The translations under genes were made by a program, and so were the position numbers. Below are positions 1-8,554 of a stretch of DNA of 64,000 bases, piece after piece. Location of the stretch: the NCBI GenBank assembly GCA_947589185.1, contig CANQCK010000001.1, forward strand, positions 1 to 64,000, given 5' to 3'. Below the pieces are notes generated by a model that had not been told where the DNA came from, did not search any database, and saw only the letters and a list, made by a program, of their open reading frames with translations. Numbering within the stretch: the first letter of the stretch is position 1; each line of letters begins with the position of its first letter. This DNA is from an uncultured Clostridia bacterium (lineage in GTDB: Bacteria > Bacillota > Clostridia > Oscillospirales > Ruminococcaceae).

Positions 1-75
1 CCTCAATAGCTCAGTCGGTAGAGCGCGTGACTGTTAATCACGATGTCGCTGGTTCAAGTCCAGCTTGGGGAGCCA
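1..75 (+). tRNA. tRNA-Asn (GTT anticodon), first base outside window
   Basis: The sequence folds as a cloverleaf with D-arm, anticodon loop CTGTTAA (anticodon GTT, asparagine), T-arm with GGTTCAAGTCC, and an encoded 3' CCA at 73-75. The acceptor 3' strand TTGGGGA pairs with TCCTCAA, so the first base of the tRNA lies just before base 1. It is followed at once by a strong terminator. Its 3' end sits beside a foreign-looking AT-rich island, a common place for integration. Confidence 0.95.
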
Positions 76-80
76 ACTGA

Positions 81-131
81 ACAGAGGTCGTAATCTGAAC
101 CATAAGCGTTCGAATACGACCTCTGTTTTTA
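81..131 (+). terminator. strong intrinsic terminator of tRNA-Asn
   Basis: A perfect 12-bp stem (ACAGAGGTCGTA, 81-92, with 115-126) is followed by a T run. It starts six bases after the tRNA CCA end. Confidence 0.92.
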
Positions 132-147
132 TGTTTAACCTTTATTT

Positions 148-171
148 AAGCACCTTTACGGGTGCTTTTTT
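148..171 (+). terminator. second tandem terminator
   Basis: The 7-bp stem AAGCACC/GGTGCTT (148-154, 161-167) with a 6-base loop ends in a run of T. It backs up the tRNA terminator. Confidence 0.75.
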
Positions 172-567
172 CATTTTATTGATTCGTACAGTTAATCCAA
201 AACATCTCAAAGTTGAATACTAAAACGGCTAAAGTTATGTATTTGAACCATTAGTGTCCGGATCTTTTTCGCTTTTAATGGCTTGTCTACTTAGAAAATT
301 GGCTTCGGTTTTAAATTTAGAAAGTAATACTATTTATTAAATACTATTAGTAGATTTATAATATAATTTAATGGAAAAAAATATATAATATGTATATATT
401 ATAAATTTATAATTAAATTATATGTAAATATGATAATATTCGACAGCAATGTGTTATAATTTTATTATTAAAGTAATTAGATATTATTAGTATAAATAAA
501 GGGAAATGATTAAAGTTTTATCTTCTATTTATATTTTACAAGAATAACTTTGCAAGAAGGTATAATA
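172..567 (+). other. AT-rich intergenic stretch, no gene seen
   Basis: This stretch of about 400 bases is very AT-rich, especially from 320 onward, and holds no convincing open frame. The only site I can support is an extended -10 box at 452-460. The sharp fall in GC after about position 320 marks the left side of the putative island. Confidence 0.6.
452..460 (+). promoter_or_regulatory. extended -10 promoter for the island operon
   Basis: TGTTATAAT matches a TGn-TATAAT extended -10 element about 100 bases before the first island gene. No good -35 box lies 17 bases upstream, which an extended -10 can tolerate. Confidence 0.5.
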
Positions 568-1152
568 ATGAACAGTTTATTTGATTATGTAGAAAAAAAT
601 CCACAAATAGGTGCGGCAATTATCACAGCATGTTTTAGTTTTATAGGTGTGTTTTTAAACATTCTTATTAACATATATTTTAGAAATATTGACTATAAAA
701 ATAAAAACCGAATTAATTATATAAAAGTTTTAGAAAATTTTTATATACCATTGAAAACAAATTTGAATAAAATATATATAATTCTTTTAAAAATAAATAA
801 AGATGATTGTTGTAATATTTTTAAAGAAGCACAATATTTAAGTGATATAAAAAGCCTGAGAGAAAATACAGAGAATATAATAAATATAAATTCAATTAAT
901 ACAGAAAAATATATTAATGATTTTAAATTATTTATTTATCAAGAAAAGTGTTTAAAAGATATAAGGTTAATGCAAATAATTATAAATAAAAAAGATGCAA
1001 ATCAATTTGCAGAAAATTTGAATGGATTTATTCAAAATATTGAAATATTATTTAATCAAATTAAAATTCAAAGTTATAAAGTATTTTCAAACCATTATCT
1101 AATTTTTTTATTTAAAAGGTTTATTATTAGGAATAAAAAAGATAATATTTGA
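568..1152 (+). CDS. small one-helix membrane protein, unknown family
   Basis: This 194-residue protein starts at ATG 568 behind GAAGG (the in-frame TTG at 550 has no ribosome site). Residues about 15-37 form one hydrophobic helix (rich in I, A, F, V, L), followed by a basic, Asn/Ile/Lys-rich predicted helical cytoplasmic region. I do not recognise the family. It sits 32 bases upstream of a large P-loop NTPase gene in the same direction, so the two are probably co-transcribed. Base composition is far more AT-rich than the core genes of the window, consistent with transfer. A membrane effector or anchor partner of the NTPase is a guess from context. Confidence 0.72.
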   Translation: MNSLFDYVEKNPQIGAAIITACFSFIGVFLNILINIYFRNIDYKNKNRINYIKVLENFYIPLKTNLNKIYIILLKINKDDCCNIFKEAQYLSDIKSLRENTENIININSINTEKYINDFKLFIYQEKCLKDIRLMQIIINKKDANQFAENLNGFIQNIEILFNQIKIQSYKVFSNHYLIFLFKRFIIRNKKDNI

Positions 1153-1184
1153 ATTAAAAAACTCATAAAATAAGGAGAAAGCAT

Positions 1185-3425
1185 ATGTTACAAAATAATA
1201 TTCTAATTAAAACGGAAGAAATTGATAGTATGATGTTAGAGATAATTAAAGAAATCAAATCCGATGTTGAGACTGGTATTTTAAGATACTTACAAGCTAA
1301 TCCATATTCAAGTTTTCCTTTTTATAATTTTAATAAAATAATTAGCGAAAAAGGATTTAAAAAAGCATTTTTGTCTGAGAGTGAGACGGCAAAATTATAT
1401 AAAAAGAAATTTCTAGATATGTTACACACACCAAATGGCAAAAATACTTTTTTTATTGTGGGATATCAAGGTTGTGGGAAAACAACTTTCATACAATCGG
1501 TGGTTAGCGAATATAAAAATAATACAGAAGCCAATGTTTTGCTTATAGACTGTGATAAAAATCCTAAGAAAGTAAAAGAACAGGTTAAAAGTATATTTTG
1601 CAGTGAATTAATTACTTCAATCGATAATATTGATGACTATTGTGGGTTTATTAACTTTTTTAATAATAATTTACCAGTAATTAAAACATTTAATAACAAT
1701 ATAAAATTATTAGAGTTTTTTGAAATAATTAATAATTTACAAGTGAATATAGAATTGGATGAAACTAAAAAATTTATAGAATTGCATAATTTCATTTCTT
1801 CATTAGATTTCGTTGATGTATTGTATTTATTGTTTTTTTGGCACTTATCATTGCAGTATGAATCCGAAAAAAGAAGTAAATTACTATTTGTTATTGACAA
1901 TTTAGATTATATTGATGATTACAATGAATTAGTAACATTTATTGAAGGTATTGATGCGTTTACGATAGAGTTTTCAGATAAATTTTCACAACTAAAAGTA
2001 TATAAAAATACAAATAAAAGAATAGGATATATTGATAAAATAAAAATATTTATTTCAATGAGAGAGACAACAAGAGCTAATCTGCCATCCTCACATTTTT
2101 CTAACGCATTTAATAGTATTTATATTAGTGAAGATATGTCTGAATGGTACGATAAAAGTGCTATTATTGAAAAAAGACTTAAAACTTTAAAAGATTTTGA
2201 TAAGTATAATGAATTGGATACTATTATATATGATCAAATAGAATTAATATTAAGTATTATTAAAGATGACTATACAAAGCGTGTTATTTTTCCTTTGTTT
2301 AATAATAATTATCGCTCATGCATTACTATGTTAGTACGTGTTGTTATAAATAATCCGATACAGGTCAAGTCGTATAAATATCTAATGAGTTTAAACGAAC
2401 CAATGTTTAGACACGGAGCTAGAGGAATATTATTTAAACTTATTTTTGATAGATTTAGTTTGAATGATGGAAACGAAGAAAATTGTTTGAAAAAAATAGG
2501 TGTTTTAGACCTGTTAAATAGAGCAAATAAAGAAGTTAGTATATGTAGATTGCTATTATCTTATTTAAGTAACTATACTGAGACTAAATGTTCTTCTGCT
2601 CGTAATAGTGTTAGTATTAAAGATATTTTAGAAACATTCCAACATGTATTTAAAAAAGACGAAGTAGTTAAAATTCTATGGGAAATGTTTAACTTAAGAG
2701 ATACAGAATGGACACATTTAATATCCTTTAATCAAATAGAGTATTATGATAAAATTAAGAATAATGTAATTGAGATTAATAAATTAGATCCTGAAACTAC
2801 GTTATTACATTATAGCTGTGCAGGTAAAATTTATATAGAATATGTAACAACGCATTTTGAATTCTATTCAGTGCGAATCTTTAAAAATCTTGAAGCTGCT
2901 TTATTTAGTGATAAAAGTTTTATTTTTGATAAAGAAACGAATACCTATAAATTTTTTACGATTATCAATAAAGTATATTTACAAGTTAAAAGTTGTTGCG
3001 ATGAATTAATAAAATTTAACAAGAAATTGTGTAATCAGAGTAAATATGGAAACCCATATAAAAATTCAGAATTATATAAGGATTCACATTATGTTTGTCA
3101 ATTTAAAAGAAAAAACATTTATGGTGAAGAGAGAAGGTTTAAGCAATTTCATGAAGACCGAATAATTAATAGTCATATTGTATATATTGACGCATTCAGA
3201 ATTTATGTTCTAAACTATTGCAAATTAATTGATAAAAACCAGAAAGCCAAAATAAACGAAAGACTTACAGGTTATATAAAGAAATATGTTGATTTATTAG
3301 AAGACAAAAATATTTTAATAAATGAAAAGACTTCTAAAATATTATTATCACATTATAAAAAGCAAATAGAAAAACTTCAGAATAATTGGGATGATTTCAC
3401 AACAGAAATAAGTTATAATGAGTAA
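1185..3425 (+). CDS. large P-loop NTPase of unknown family, possible defence protein
   Basis: This 746-residue protein starts at ATG 1185 behind AAGGAG. It has a Walker A motif GYQGCGKTT at 93-101 and a Walker B-like strand LLFVIDNLDYID at about 233-244, whose DNLD pattern recalls STAND/ORC-type ATPases. A later strand KIFISMRETTR (about 286-296) could hold the sensor residue. Residues 1-85 precede the NTPase core, and some 440 residues follow it with no motif I know. There is no signal peptide. It lies in an AT-rich island next to tRNA-Asn, after a small membrane protein. Large ATPases with a short partner are common in anti-phage systems, but that function is inference. It could instead be a DNA-partitioning or regulatory ATPase. 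Confidence 0.85.
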   Translation: MLQNNILIKTEEIDSMMLEIIKEIKSDVETGILRYLQANPYSSFPFYNFNKIISEKGFKKAFLSESETAKLYKKKFLDMLHTPNGKNTFFIVGYQGCGKTTFIQSVVSEYKNNTEANVLLIDCDKNPKKVKEQVKSIFCSELITSIDNIDDYCGFINFFNNNLPVIKTFNNNIKLLEFFEIINNLQVNIELDETKKFIELHNFISSLDFVDVLYLLFFWHLSLQYESEKRSKLLFVIDNLDYIDDYNELVTFIEGIDAFTIEFSDKFSQLKVYKNTNKRIGYIDKIKIFISMRETTRANLPSSHFSNAFNSIYISEDMSEWYDKSAIIEKRLKTLKDFDKYNELDTIIYDQIELILSIIKDDYTKRVIFPLFNNNYRSCITMLVRVVINNPIQVKSYKYLMSLNEPMFRHGARGILFKLIFDRFSLNDGNEENCLKKIGVLDLLNRANKEVSICRLLLSYLSNYTETKCSSARNSVSIKDILETFQHVFKKDEVVKILWEMFNLRDTEWTHLISFNQIEYYDKIKNNVIEINKLDPETTLLHYSCAGKIYIEYVTTHFEFYSVRIFKNLEAALFSDKSFIFDKETNTYKFFTIINKVYLQVKSCCDELIKFNKKLCNQSKYGNPYKNSELYKDSHYVCQFKRKNIYGEERRFKQFHEDRIINSHIVYIDAFRIYVLNYCKLIDKNQKAKINERLTGYIKKYVDLLEDKNILINEKTSKILLSHYKKQIEKLQNNWDDFTTEISYNE

Positions 3426-3523
3426 GATAAAATACATATGTATTTGCAATGTCATTTAGAAATAATTATGCGTTAGTTCAAGTCCATATCGAAAAAATCT
3501 TTTTTGCTAAGTATTTACAATCG

Positions 3524-3558
3524 ACAAGCTAGGCAAACTATTTGTCTGGCTTGTTTTT
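3524..3558 (+). terminator. terminator after the island operon
   Basis: A 13-bp stem with two G-T pairs (3524-3536 with 3542-3554) is followed by TTTTT. It ends transcription of the two-gene island operon about 100 bases after the NTPase stop. Confidence 0.82.
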
Positions 3559-3717
3559 GTATCTATTGGCAGTCCGCTGTTAAAGTTGCTGAAGGCGGTT
3601 ATTTTTTTGCAACGGCGGGCTAATAAAATTGATAATTGATAATTATTGTAATAAGTAGGAAAGGAGACTTCTAGTTTCTTGCCTCTTATTTCTAGTAACT
3701 GATAGGGCGTTGCATCC
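3559..3717 (+). other. hairpin-rich intergenic DNA, possible mobile-element remnant
   Basis: No coding frame here is convincing. The stretch holds GC-rich short inverted pairs around T runs (CCGC/GCGG near 3572-3596, GTTGC/GCAAC near 3582-3617), a TTGATAATTGATAATTAT tract and an AAAGGAG box near 3660 with no start codon at the right distance. The texture differs from both the AT-rich island and the core genes. It may be a leftover leader of a lost element. Confidence 0.35.
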
Positions 3718-3750
3718 AATCCGCGTACTTAATAGTGCGTGGATTTTTTT
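3718..3750 (+). terminator. intrinsic terminator
   Basis: An 11-bp stem with G-T pairs (AATCCGCGTAC, 3718-3728, with 3735-3745), loop TTAATA, runs into TTTTTTT. No gene directly upstream explains it, so it may belong to a lost or untranslated transcript. From 3751 to 3944 I see only the leader of the next gene. Confidence 0.75.
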
Positions 3751-3944
3751 ATATCTCGCGTTAGCAATTACATCCTATTACACTATACATAAACTGTGGT
3801 CGGATTTGAAAAATAAATTTATTGAAATACATCTTACGACAAAAAAGTGCAGGTTGTGTCGAAATTCTTGATTATTCTAGATTAATAATATATCCTAAAT
3901 TTATGTGAATACAAAAATCACAGGGAGTTTAGGAGGATAAAAAA

Positions 3945-5837
3945 ATGAAACTTAAAAAACTTTTATCATTTACCGCAGCAGCGGTAGTGGCATTAACTGC
4001 ACTGACAGGTGCAATGACAGTATCAGCTGATACTGTTGATTCAGGTACATGCGGAGACTTAAGCTGGACGCTTGATTCAGAGGGTGTGCTGACTTTTACA
4101 GGTAAGGGAAAAATGGGTTCTCCATCAAATATTGAGGATACCATTCCTGAATCAAAAAAAGATGACTATCTTAAAACATACTCCTATAAGGCACACAAAG
4201 ATGCTATAAAAGAAGTTAAAATTGAAGAGGGAGCAACATCAATTGGATATTGTGCATTTAATGCATTTCCAAATCTTGAGACTGTTGTCATACCTTCAAC
4301 TGTAACAGAATTCACTTTTGAAAATGAAGATCATGGTTATAACTATGCATTTGCAGAATGTACTTCATTAAAGAATCTTACTTTAACTGAGGGAATGACA
4401 GCACTGGGCGGCTACGCATTTCAGGGTTGTACCTCGCTTGAGAGTGTTACTATACCATCAAGCATAACGGATTGGTATATATATACATTCTATGGTTGTT
4501 CTTCATTGAAAAATATAACACTTAGTGAAGGTTTAAAGGTAATCGGAGCAGCAGCATTTGCAGAAACTGCTGTTCAAAGTTTAGTAATTCCATCAACAAT
4601 TGAGAGTTGGAATTGGATAAAGGGGAATAACAAGGATCTTAATCTATCTGGTGCCTATACCGGTTTAGCGTTTGCAAACTGTGAAAAGCTATCATCTGTA
4701 GTGTTTAAAGACGGAATAAAACGTATTGCATACAAACCTTTTCAAGGTTGTAAATCATTAAAGAAAGTAGTTATACCTTCATCAGTAATTAGTGTTTGTT
4801 ACGCTTTTTATGGATGTACGGGACTTCAAGAAGCGTATATTGAAGAAGGTGCTCAGATGGAAGGTGTACCAGATGTTAGTGGATATGGGTTTCAAAGTGT
4901 TTTTGAGGGATGCACAAATCTGAAAAAATTAGAGATACCTGCAGGTATTGTTATTTCTTATACTAATGCACGATGGTCTTATGGATGCAGTTCATTAACT
5001 GACCTTTATGTGCATGAAAAGGAATCAGGATGGTTTTCTGCAGGAAATGATACATCAAAAATTCACTGTTATTTTGACTCAACAACATACAATAAATTAT
5101 TAAAAGATTATGATAGTGAAAGACTTGTTAATATTAAAGACGAAATATCAGCATATAAAGATACAATTCAATCAAGGCTTAACGATGCTAAATCTTATGA
5201 TGAGACAAAATACACACCGGAAAGTTACGGGGTATTAAAAGCACTTATTGAAAAGGCAGAAAAATACGGAGATGACTCAAATATAATGTCAATGGAGCAG
5301 ACAGCGTCAGATATAAGAGCGGCTATTAAGGCTCTTGAGAAAAAGCCGGACGAGCCTGTAACTGACCCAACATCAGAAGATAAGTCAGACTCGACAGATA
5401 GTTCAAACAATACATCAGATTCATCTAACAATAAGCCAACACCGCCGGCAAAAACCGAGCCAACAACGGCAAAGGCTCCGGTACAGAATAATAATAATTC
5501 TATAACAAAAAAGCCTGCAAATAAAGTGCCAAGCACACCTAAAGTAACCGTAACAAAACCAGCCAAAGTAAAAGCAGTTAAACTTATTGCAAAGAAAAAG
5601 AAGCTGAATGTAAAGTGGAAAAAGGTAAGCGGAGCAACAGGCTATGAGGTAACATATGCGACAAACAATAAGTTTACGAAGAATAAAAAGACAGTTAAAG
5701 TCAAGAAAAACAAAGTAACGTTAAAGAGACTGAAATCCAAGAAAAAATATTATGTAAAGGTAAGAGCATATAAAAAAGCAAATGGCAGTACAAATTACGG
5801 AAAGTGGAGTAAAGTCATTAAGAAAAAGGCTAAGTGA
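3945..5837 (+). CDS. secreted BspA-like leucine-rich-repeat protein with FIVAR and FN3 domains
   Basis: This 630-residue protein starts at ATG 3945 behind TTAGGAGGA. Residues 1-28 are a signal peptide with likely cleavage after VSA. Repeats of the LRR_5/BspA type (for example CTSLKNLTL and CSSLKNITL, each followed by EG) run from about 50 to 370. A FIVAR-like helical segment (about 404-470) and a Ser/Thr/Pro linker follow, then a lysine-rich fibronectin type III domain (about 548-630). There is no LPXTG anchor or transmembrane tail, so it is probably released or held by charge. Such proteins bind host or plant glycans and proteins; the ligand is unknown. Confidence 0.85.
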   Translation: MKLKKLLSFTAAAVVALTALTGAMTVSADTVDSGTCGDLSWTLDSEGVLTFTGKGKMGSPSNIEDTIPESKKDDYLKTYSYKAHKDAIKEVKIEEGATSIGYCAFNAFPNLETVVIPSTVTEFTFENEDHGYNYAFAECTSLKNLTLTEGMTALGGYAFQGCTSLESVTIPSSITDWYIYTFYGCSSLKNITLSEGLKVIGAAAFAETAVQSLVIPSTIESWNWIKGNNKDLNLSGAYTGLAFANCEKLSSVVFKDGIKRIAYKPFQGCKSLKKVVIPSSVISVCYAFYGCTGLQEAYIEEGAQMEGVPDVSGYGFQSVFEGCTNLKKLEIPAGIVISYTNARWSYGCSSLTDLYVHEKESGWFSAGNDTSKIHCYFDSTTYNKLLKDYDSERLVNIKDEISAYKDTIQSRLNDAKSYDETKYTPESYGVLKALIEKAEKYGDDSNIMSMEQTASDIRAAIKALEKKPDEPVTDPTSEDKSDSTDSSNNTSDSSNNKPTPPAKTEPTTAKAPVQNNNNSITKKPANKVPSTPKVTVTKPAKVKAVKLIAKKKKLNVKWKKVSGATGYEVTYATNNKFTKNKKTVKVKKNKVTLKRLKSKKKYYVKVRAYKKANGSTNYGKWSKVIKKKAK

Positions 5838-5843
5838 TAACAG

Positions 5844-5875
5844 AAGCGTTCAGGATTTATCCTGAACGCTTTCGT
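5844..5875. terminator. bidirectional terminator between convergent genes
   Basis: A perfect 13-bp stem AAGCGTTCAGGAT (5844-5856 with 5859-5871) lies between the LRR gene and the convergent GH31 gene. The T tail is short and broken on the plus side. Confidence 0.65.
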
Positions 5876-5906
5876 TGTACATTTTCTATTTAACTAATTT
5901 GTAGTT

Positions 5907-8252
5907 TTAGAGCTCAATAATTACCTTTCCGCCGAAGTTTGGAGTGATTTCTATTGACTTGTCAGTGCCTGCAACAGTAATTGTGAATGTAGAATCGATA
6001 TCAGTGTATTCACATTCAATTTTGCTGCCCTTTCTCTCAGCAGTAAGTTCAAATACCTTATTTGCTTCCTTATCATAAACAGGGCAAACAGCTGATTTGC
6101 CGTCTTCAAGGTTGTAGATTGTAAAGTTTGTTCCGTCAACATAATCGTATTCAAAATCACGCTCAAAGTTACCGAATGGAATAATTGAATTAGGTTTAGC
6201 AAGTGCAGGGATTTCAAAGTAATTACATTTATGTCTGTACCATTTACCGCCCTCAAGAGTTTTACCTGTGATTATGTCGGTCCATTTTCCTTCAGGAACA
6301 TAGTATTCAGCCATACCCTCGTCGTTAAGGATAGGAGCAACAAGAATATTGTCACCGAACATATACTGTCTGTCGAGAGTCAGGCAGGTTGGGTCATCAG
6401 CATAGTCGATAACCATAGCCCTCATCATAGGAACTCCTACATTGTGGGTTTTAATAGCCTGTGCAAAGATGTAAGGCATCAGCTTGCCTTTTAATTCGGT
6501 AAAGAATTTAAGAACATCACACGATTCCTCGTCGAACAGCCAAGGCACTCTGTAGCTTTGGTTTCCGTGAAGTCTTGAGTGAGTAGAGAACAGACCGAAT
6601 GCAGCCCATCTTTTGTAAATGTCAGGAGTAGCCGTAGCCTCAAAGCCGGACATATCGTGACTGAAGAAACCAAATCCCGATAATGAGAGTGAAAGTCCGC
6701 CTCTGATTGTCTCAGCCATAGAAGAATACTCAGCAGAGCAGTCGCCGCCCCAGTGAACAGGGAACTGCTGTCCTCCGGCTGTAGCAGAACGAGCAAACAA
6801 ACAAGCCTTATTCTCGCCGTAATAATCTTTAAGAACGTTGAACACAGTCTTGTTGTAAAGATGAGTGTAGAAGTTGTGCATCTTTATCGGGTCAGAACCG
6901 TCATAATAAACAATATCTTTTGTAGGTATTCTCTCACCGAAGTCGGTCTTAAAGCAGTCGACGCCCATATCGCAGAGAGCTTTCAGCTTTGAAGCATACC
7001 ACTCGCAGGCTGCCGGATTTGTGAAGTCGACAAGTGCCATACCCGGCTGCCATTCATCAGCCTGGAAAATGTCACCGTTTTTCTTTTTGACAAAGTAACC
7101 GTTTTCCATACCCTCGTCAAACAACTTAGAACGCTGTGCAATATACGGGTTGATCCAAACGCAGGTATGAAGTCCTTTCTCCTTGTGAAGACGCTCAAGC
7201 ATAGCAGGCGGGTCAGGGAACTGAGACTTATCCCATTCAAAGTTACACCATTCAAACTCTTTCATCCAAAAGCAGTCGAAATGGAATACCTGAAGCGGTA
7301 TATTTCTTTCAGCCATACCGTCAATGAAAGATGTTATTGTTTCTTCGTCATAGGTTGTTGTGAAAGAAGTCGTAAGCCACAGACCGAATGTATATGCAGG
7401 CGGAAGTGCAGGCTTTCCTGTAAGATTTGTATAACCTTCCAAAACATCTGTAAGATTTTCTCCGCCGAAAATAAAGTATTCAAGTTCTTCACCGGGAACG
7501 GTAAATGAAACCTTTGAAACTGTATCAGACGCAACCTCGTATGAAACCTTATCAGAACTGTTTACGAACACACCGTAGTTTCTCGAAGAAGTATAGAAAG
7601 GAATACTTTTATAGCTTTGGTCTGAACAGGTACCGCCGTCGGCGTTCCAAATCTCAACATTCTGACCGTTCTTAGTAAAAGTAGTGAATTTCTCACCAAA
7701 GCCGTAAATATATTCGCCTACTGAAAGCTGCAGCTGTTCACGGAGATATGTTGTGTGAGGATCCTGAGGATAGCTCCAGAATGTATCGTCCTCCTGTTTA
7801 GCAAGTCTTGCGTTAGCCTTAAACTGACTTTCTTTCACAAATGTTGTAGCTCTCCAAGCACCGCCGGTTAACAGCTTGTCGCCGTAGTAGTACTGAACGC
7901 TCCAGTTATCTTTGCTGATAACGACCTTTGTCTTACCTGTAATAAGCTCAACGCTGTTTTCATTTTCATTAATTACAGGCTTGTAGTCGTAATCCTCTTT
8001 AAGCTCAAAATGCGGTCCGTGGTCAACAGTACCTTTGTAGTGCGTGATGTGTACCTTAATGCAGTTCTCCATAGTTGAAGAGTATGTTATCTCAAGGTTT
8101 GGTCCGCCAAGTGTCATAGCTCTGTTGTAAATTTTTGAAGGCGTTGCTACGACCTTAATGGCATTTTCAGTTGTTTCGATAACATATGCCTCGTTGACAT
8201 AATTGACTTCGTATCCACGTTCAGTGAGCCAGAATCCATCTGAAAATTTCAT
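5907..8252 (-). CDS. yicI: GH31 alpha-xylosidase (YicI type)
   Basis: This 781-residue glycoside hydrolase family 31 enzyme removes alpha-xylose from xyloglucan oligosaccharides. The start lies behind AAAGGAGG. The N-terminal beta domain begins with a stretch typical of YicI (FSDGFWLTERGYEVNYV), and the barrel carries FHFDCFWMKEFEW. The expected nucleophile is Asp437 in KTDFGE and the acid/base Asp504 in HWGGDC. There is no signal peptide, so it acts in the cytoplasm on imported oligosaccharides. A GH3 beta-glucosidase is divergently transcribed next door, a logical partner for xyloglucan fragments. A strict alpha-glucosidase role is less likely given the YicI-like motifs. Confidence 0.92.
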   Translation of the reverse strand: MKFSDGFWLTERGYEVNYVNEAYVIETTENAIKVVATPSKIYNRAMTLGGPNLEITYSSTMENCIKVHITHYKGTVDHGPHFELKEDYDYKPVINENENSVELITGKTKVVISKDNWSVQYYYGDKLLTGGAWRATTFVKESQFKANARLAKQEDDTFWSYPQDPHTTYLREQLQLSVGEYIYGFGEKFTTFTKNGQNVEIWNADGGTCSDQSYKSIPFYTSSRNYGVFVNSSDKVSYEVASDTVSKVSFTVPGEELEYFIFGGENLTDVLEGYTNLTGKPALPPAYTFGLWLTTSFTTTYDEETITSFIDGMAERNIPLQVFHFDCFWMKEFEWCNFEWDKSQFPDPPAMLERLHKEKGLHTCVWINPYIAQRSKLFDEGMENGYFVKKKNGDIFQADEWQPGMALVDFTNPAACEWYASKLKALCDMGVDCFKTDFGERIPTKDIVYYDGSDPIKMHNFYTHLYNKTVFNVLKDYYGENKACLFARSATAGGQQFPVHWGGDCSAEYSSMAETIRGGLSLSLSGFGFFSHDMSGFEATATPDIYKRWAAFGLFSTHSRLHGNQSYRVPWLFDEESCDVLKFFTELKGKLMPYIFAQAIKTHNVGVPMMRAMVIDYADDPTCLTLDRQYMFGDNILVAPILNDEGMAEYYVPEGKWTDIITGKTLEGGKWYRHKCNYFEIPALAKPNSIIPFGNFERDFEYDYVDGTNFTIYNLEDGKSAVCPVYDKEANKVFELTAERKGSKIECEYTDIDSTFTITVAGTDKSIEITPNFGGKVIIEL

Positions 8253-8320
8253 AATTTTTCCTCCTTTAATATTTTATAAAGAAAATACTAACTAACCGTT
8301 CAGTATCTTCTGAATATCTT

Positions 8321-8353
8321 ATCAATGACAAAAATAATACTTTTGTCATTGAT
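8321..8353. promoter_or_regulatory. perfect palindrome in GH31 leader, candidate operator
   Basis: ATCAATGACAAAA (8321-8333) is repeated exactly inverted at 8341-8353 around a 7-base spacer. It overlaps the predicted start of the GH31 transcript and has no T run on either strand, so a repressor site is more likely than a terminator. Confidence 0.5.
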
Positions 8354-8356
8354 TAC

Positions 8357-8365
8357 ATTGTAGCA
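8357..8365 (-). promoter_or_regulatory. extended -10 promoter of GH31 gene
   Basis: On the minus strand TGCTACAAT is a TGn-extended -10 box about 105 bases upstream of the GH31 start. No clear -35 box is present. The predicted transcript start falls within the palindrome. Confidence 0.5.
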
Positions 8366-8484
8366 CAAATACTTATCGAATAATAGTCTATTTTTAACTT
8401 ATTTTTGTCAATTATTATCCAAAACAAAAGATGTATATTTTAATATTAAAGCAAAAAAATCATAGGCATAATGTTAAATACTTA

Positions 8485-8513
8485 TTGATTAAACTTCACT
8501 ATTGTGTTATAAT
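8485..8513 (+). promoter_or_regulatory. promoter of GH3 gene
   Basis: TTGATT (8485-8490), a 17-base spacer and TATAAT (8508-8513) preceded by TG at 8505 make a good extended promoter. The open frame could begin with TTG at 8513, but that lies on the -10 box, so translation must start downstream at ATG 8555. Confidence 0.75.
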
Positions 8514-8554
8514 TGACATCAAGAAAATTTATCCTTGCAGGGGGATCTAAAATA

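Noticed and set aside
3507-3719. Minus-strand frame of 70 codons in the intergenic block
   Set aside because: It spans two hairpin/terminator structures, has no ribosome site and odd composition; more likely non-coding.
5225-5566. Minus-strand frame inside the LRR gene
   Set aside because: Shadow of the Ser/Thr/Pro-rich linker coding sequence; no ribosome site.
8513-8554. TTG start for the GH3 gene
   Set aside because: The codon lies on the -10 box of the promoter, so it cannot be in the mRNA.
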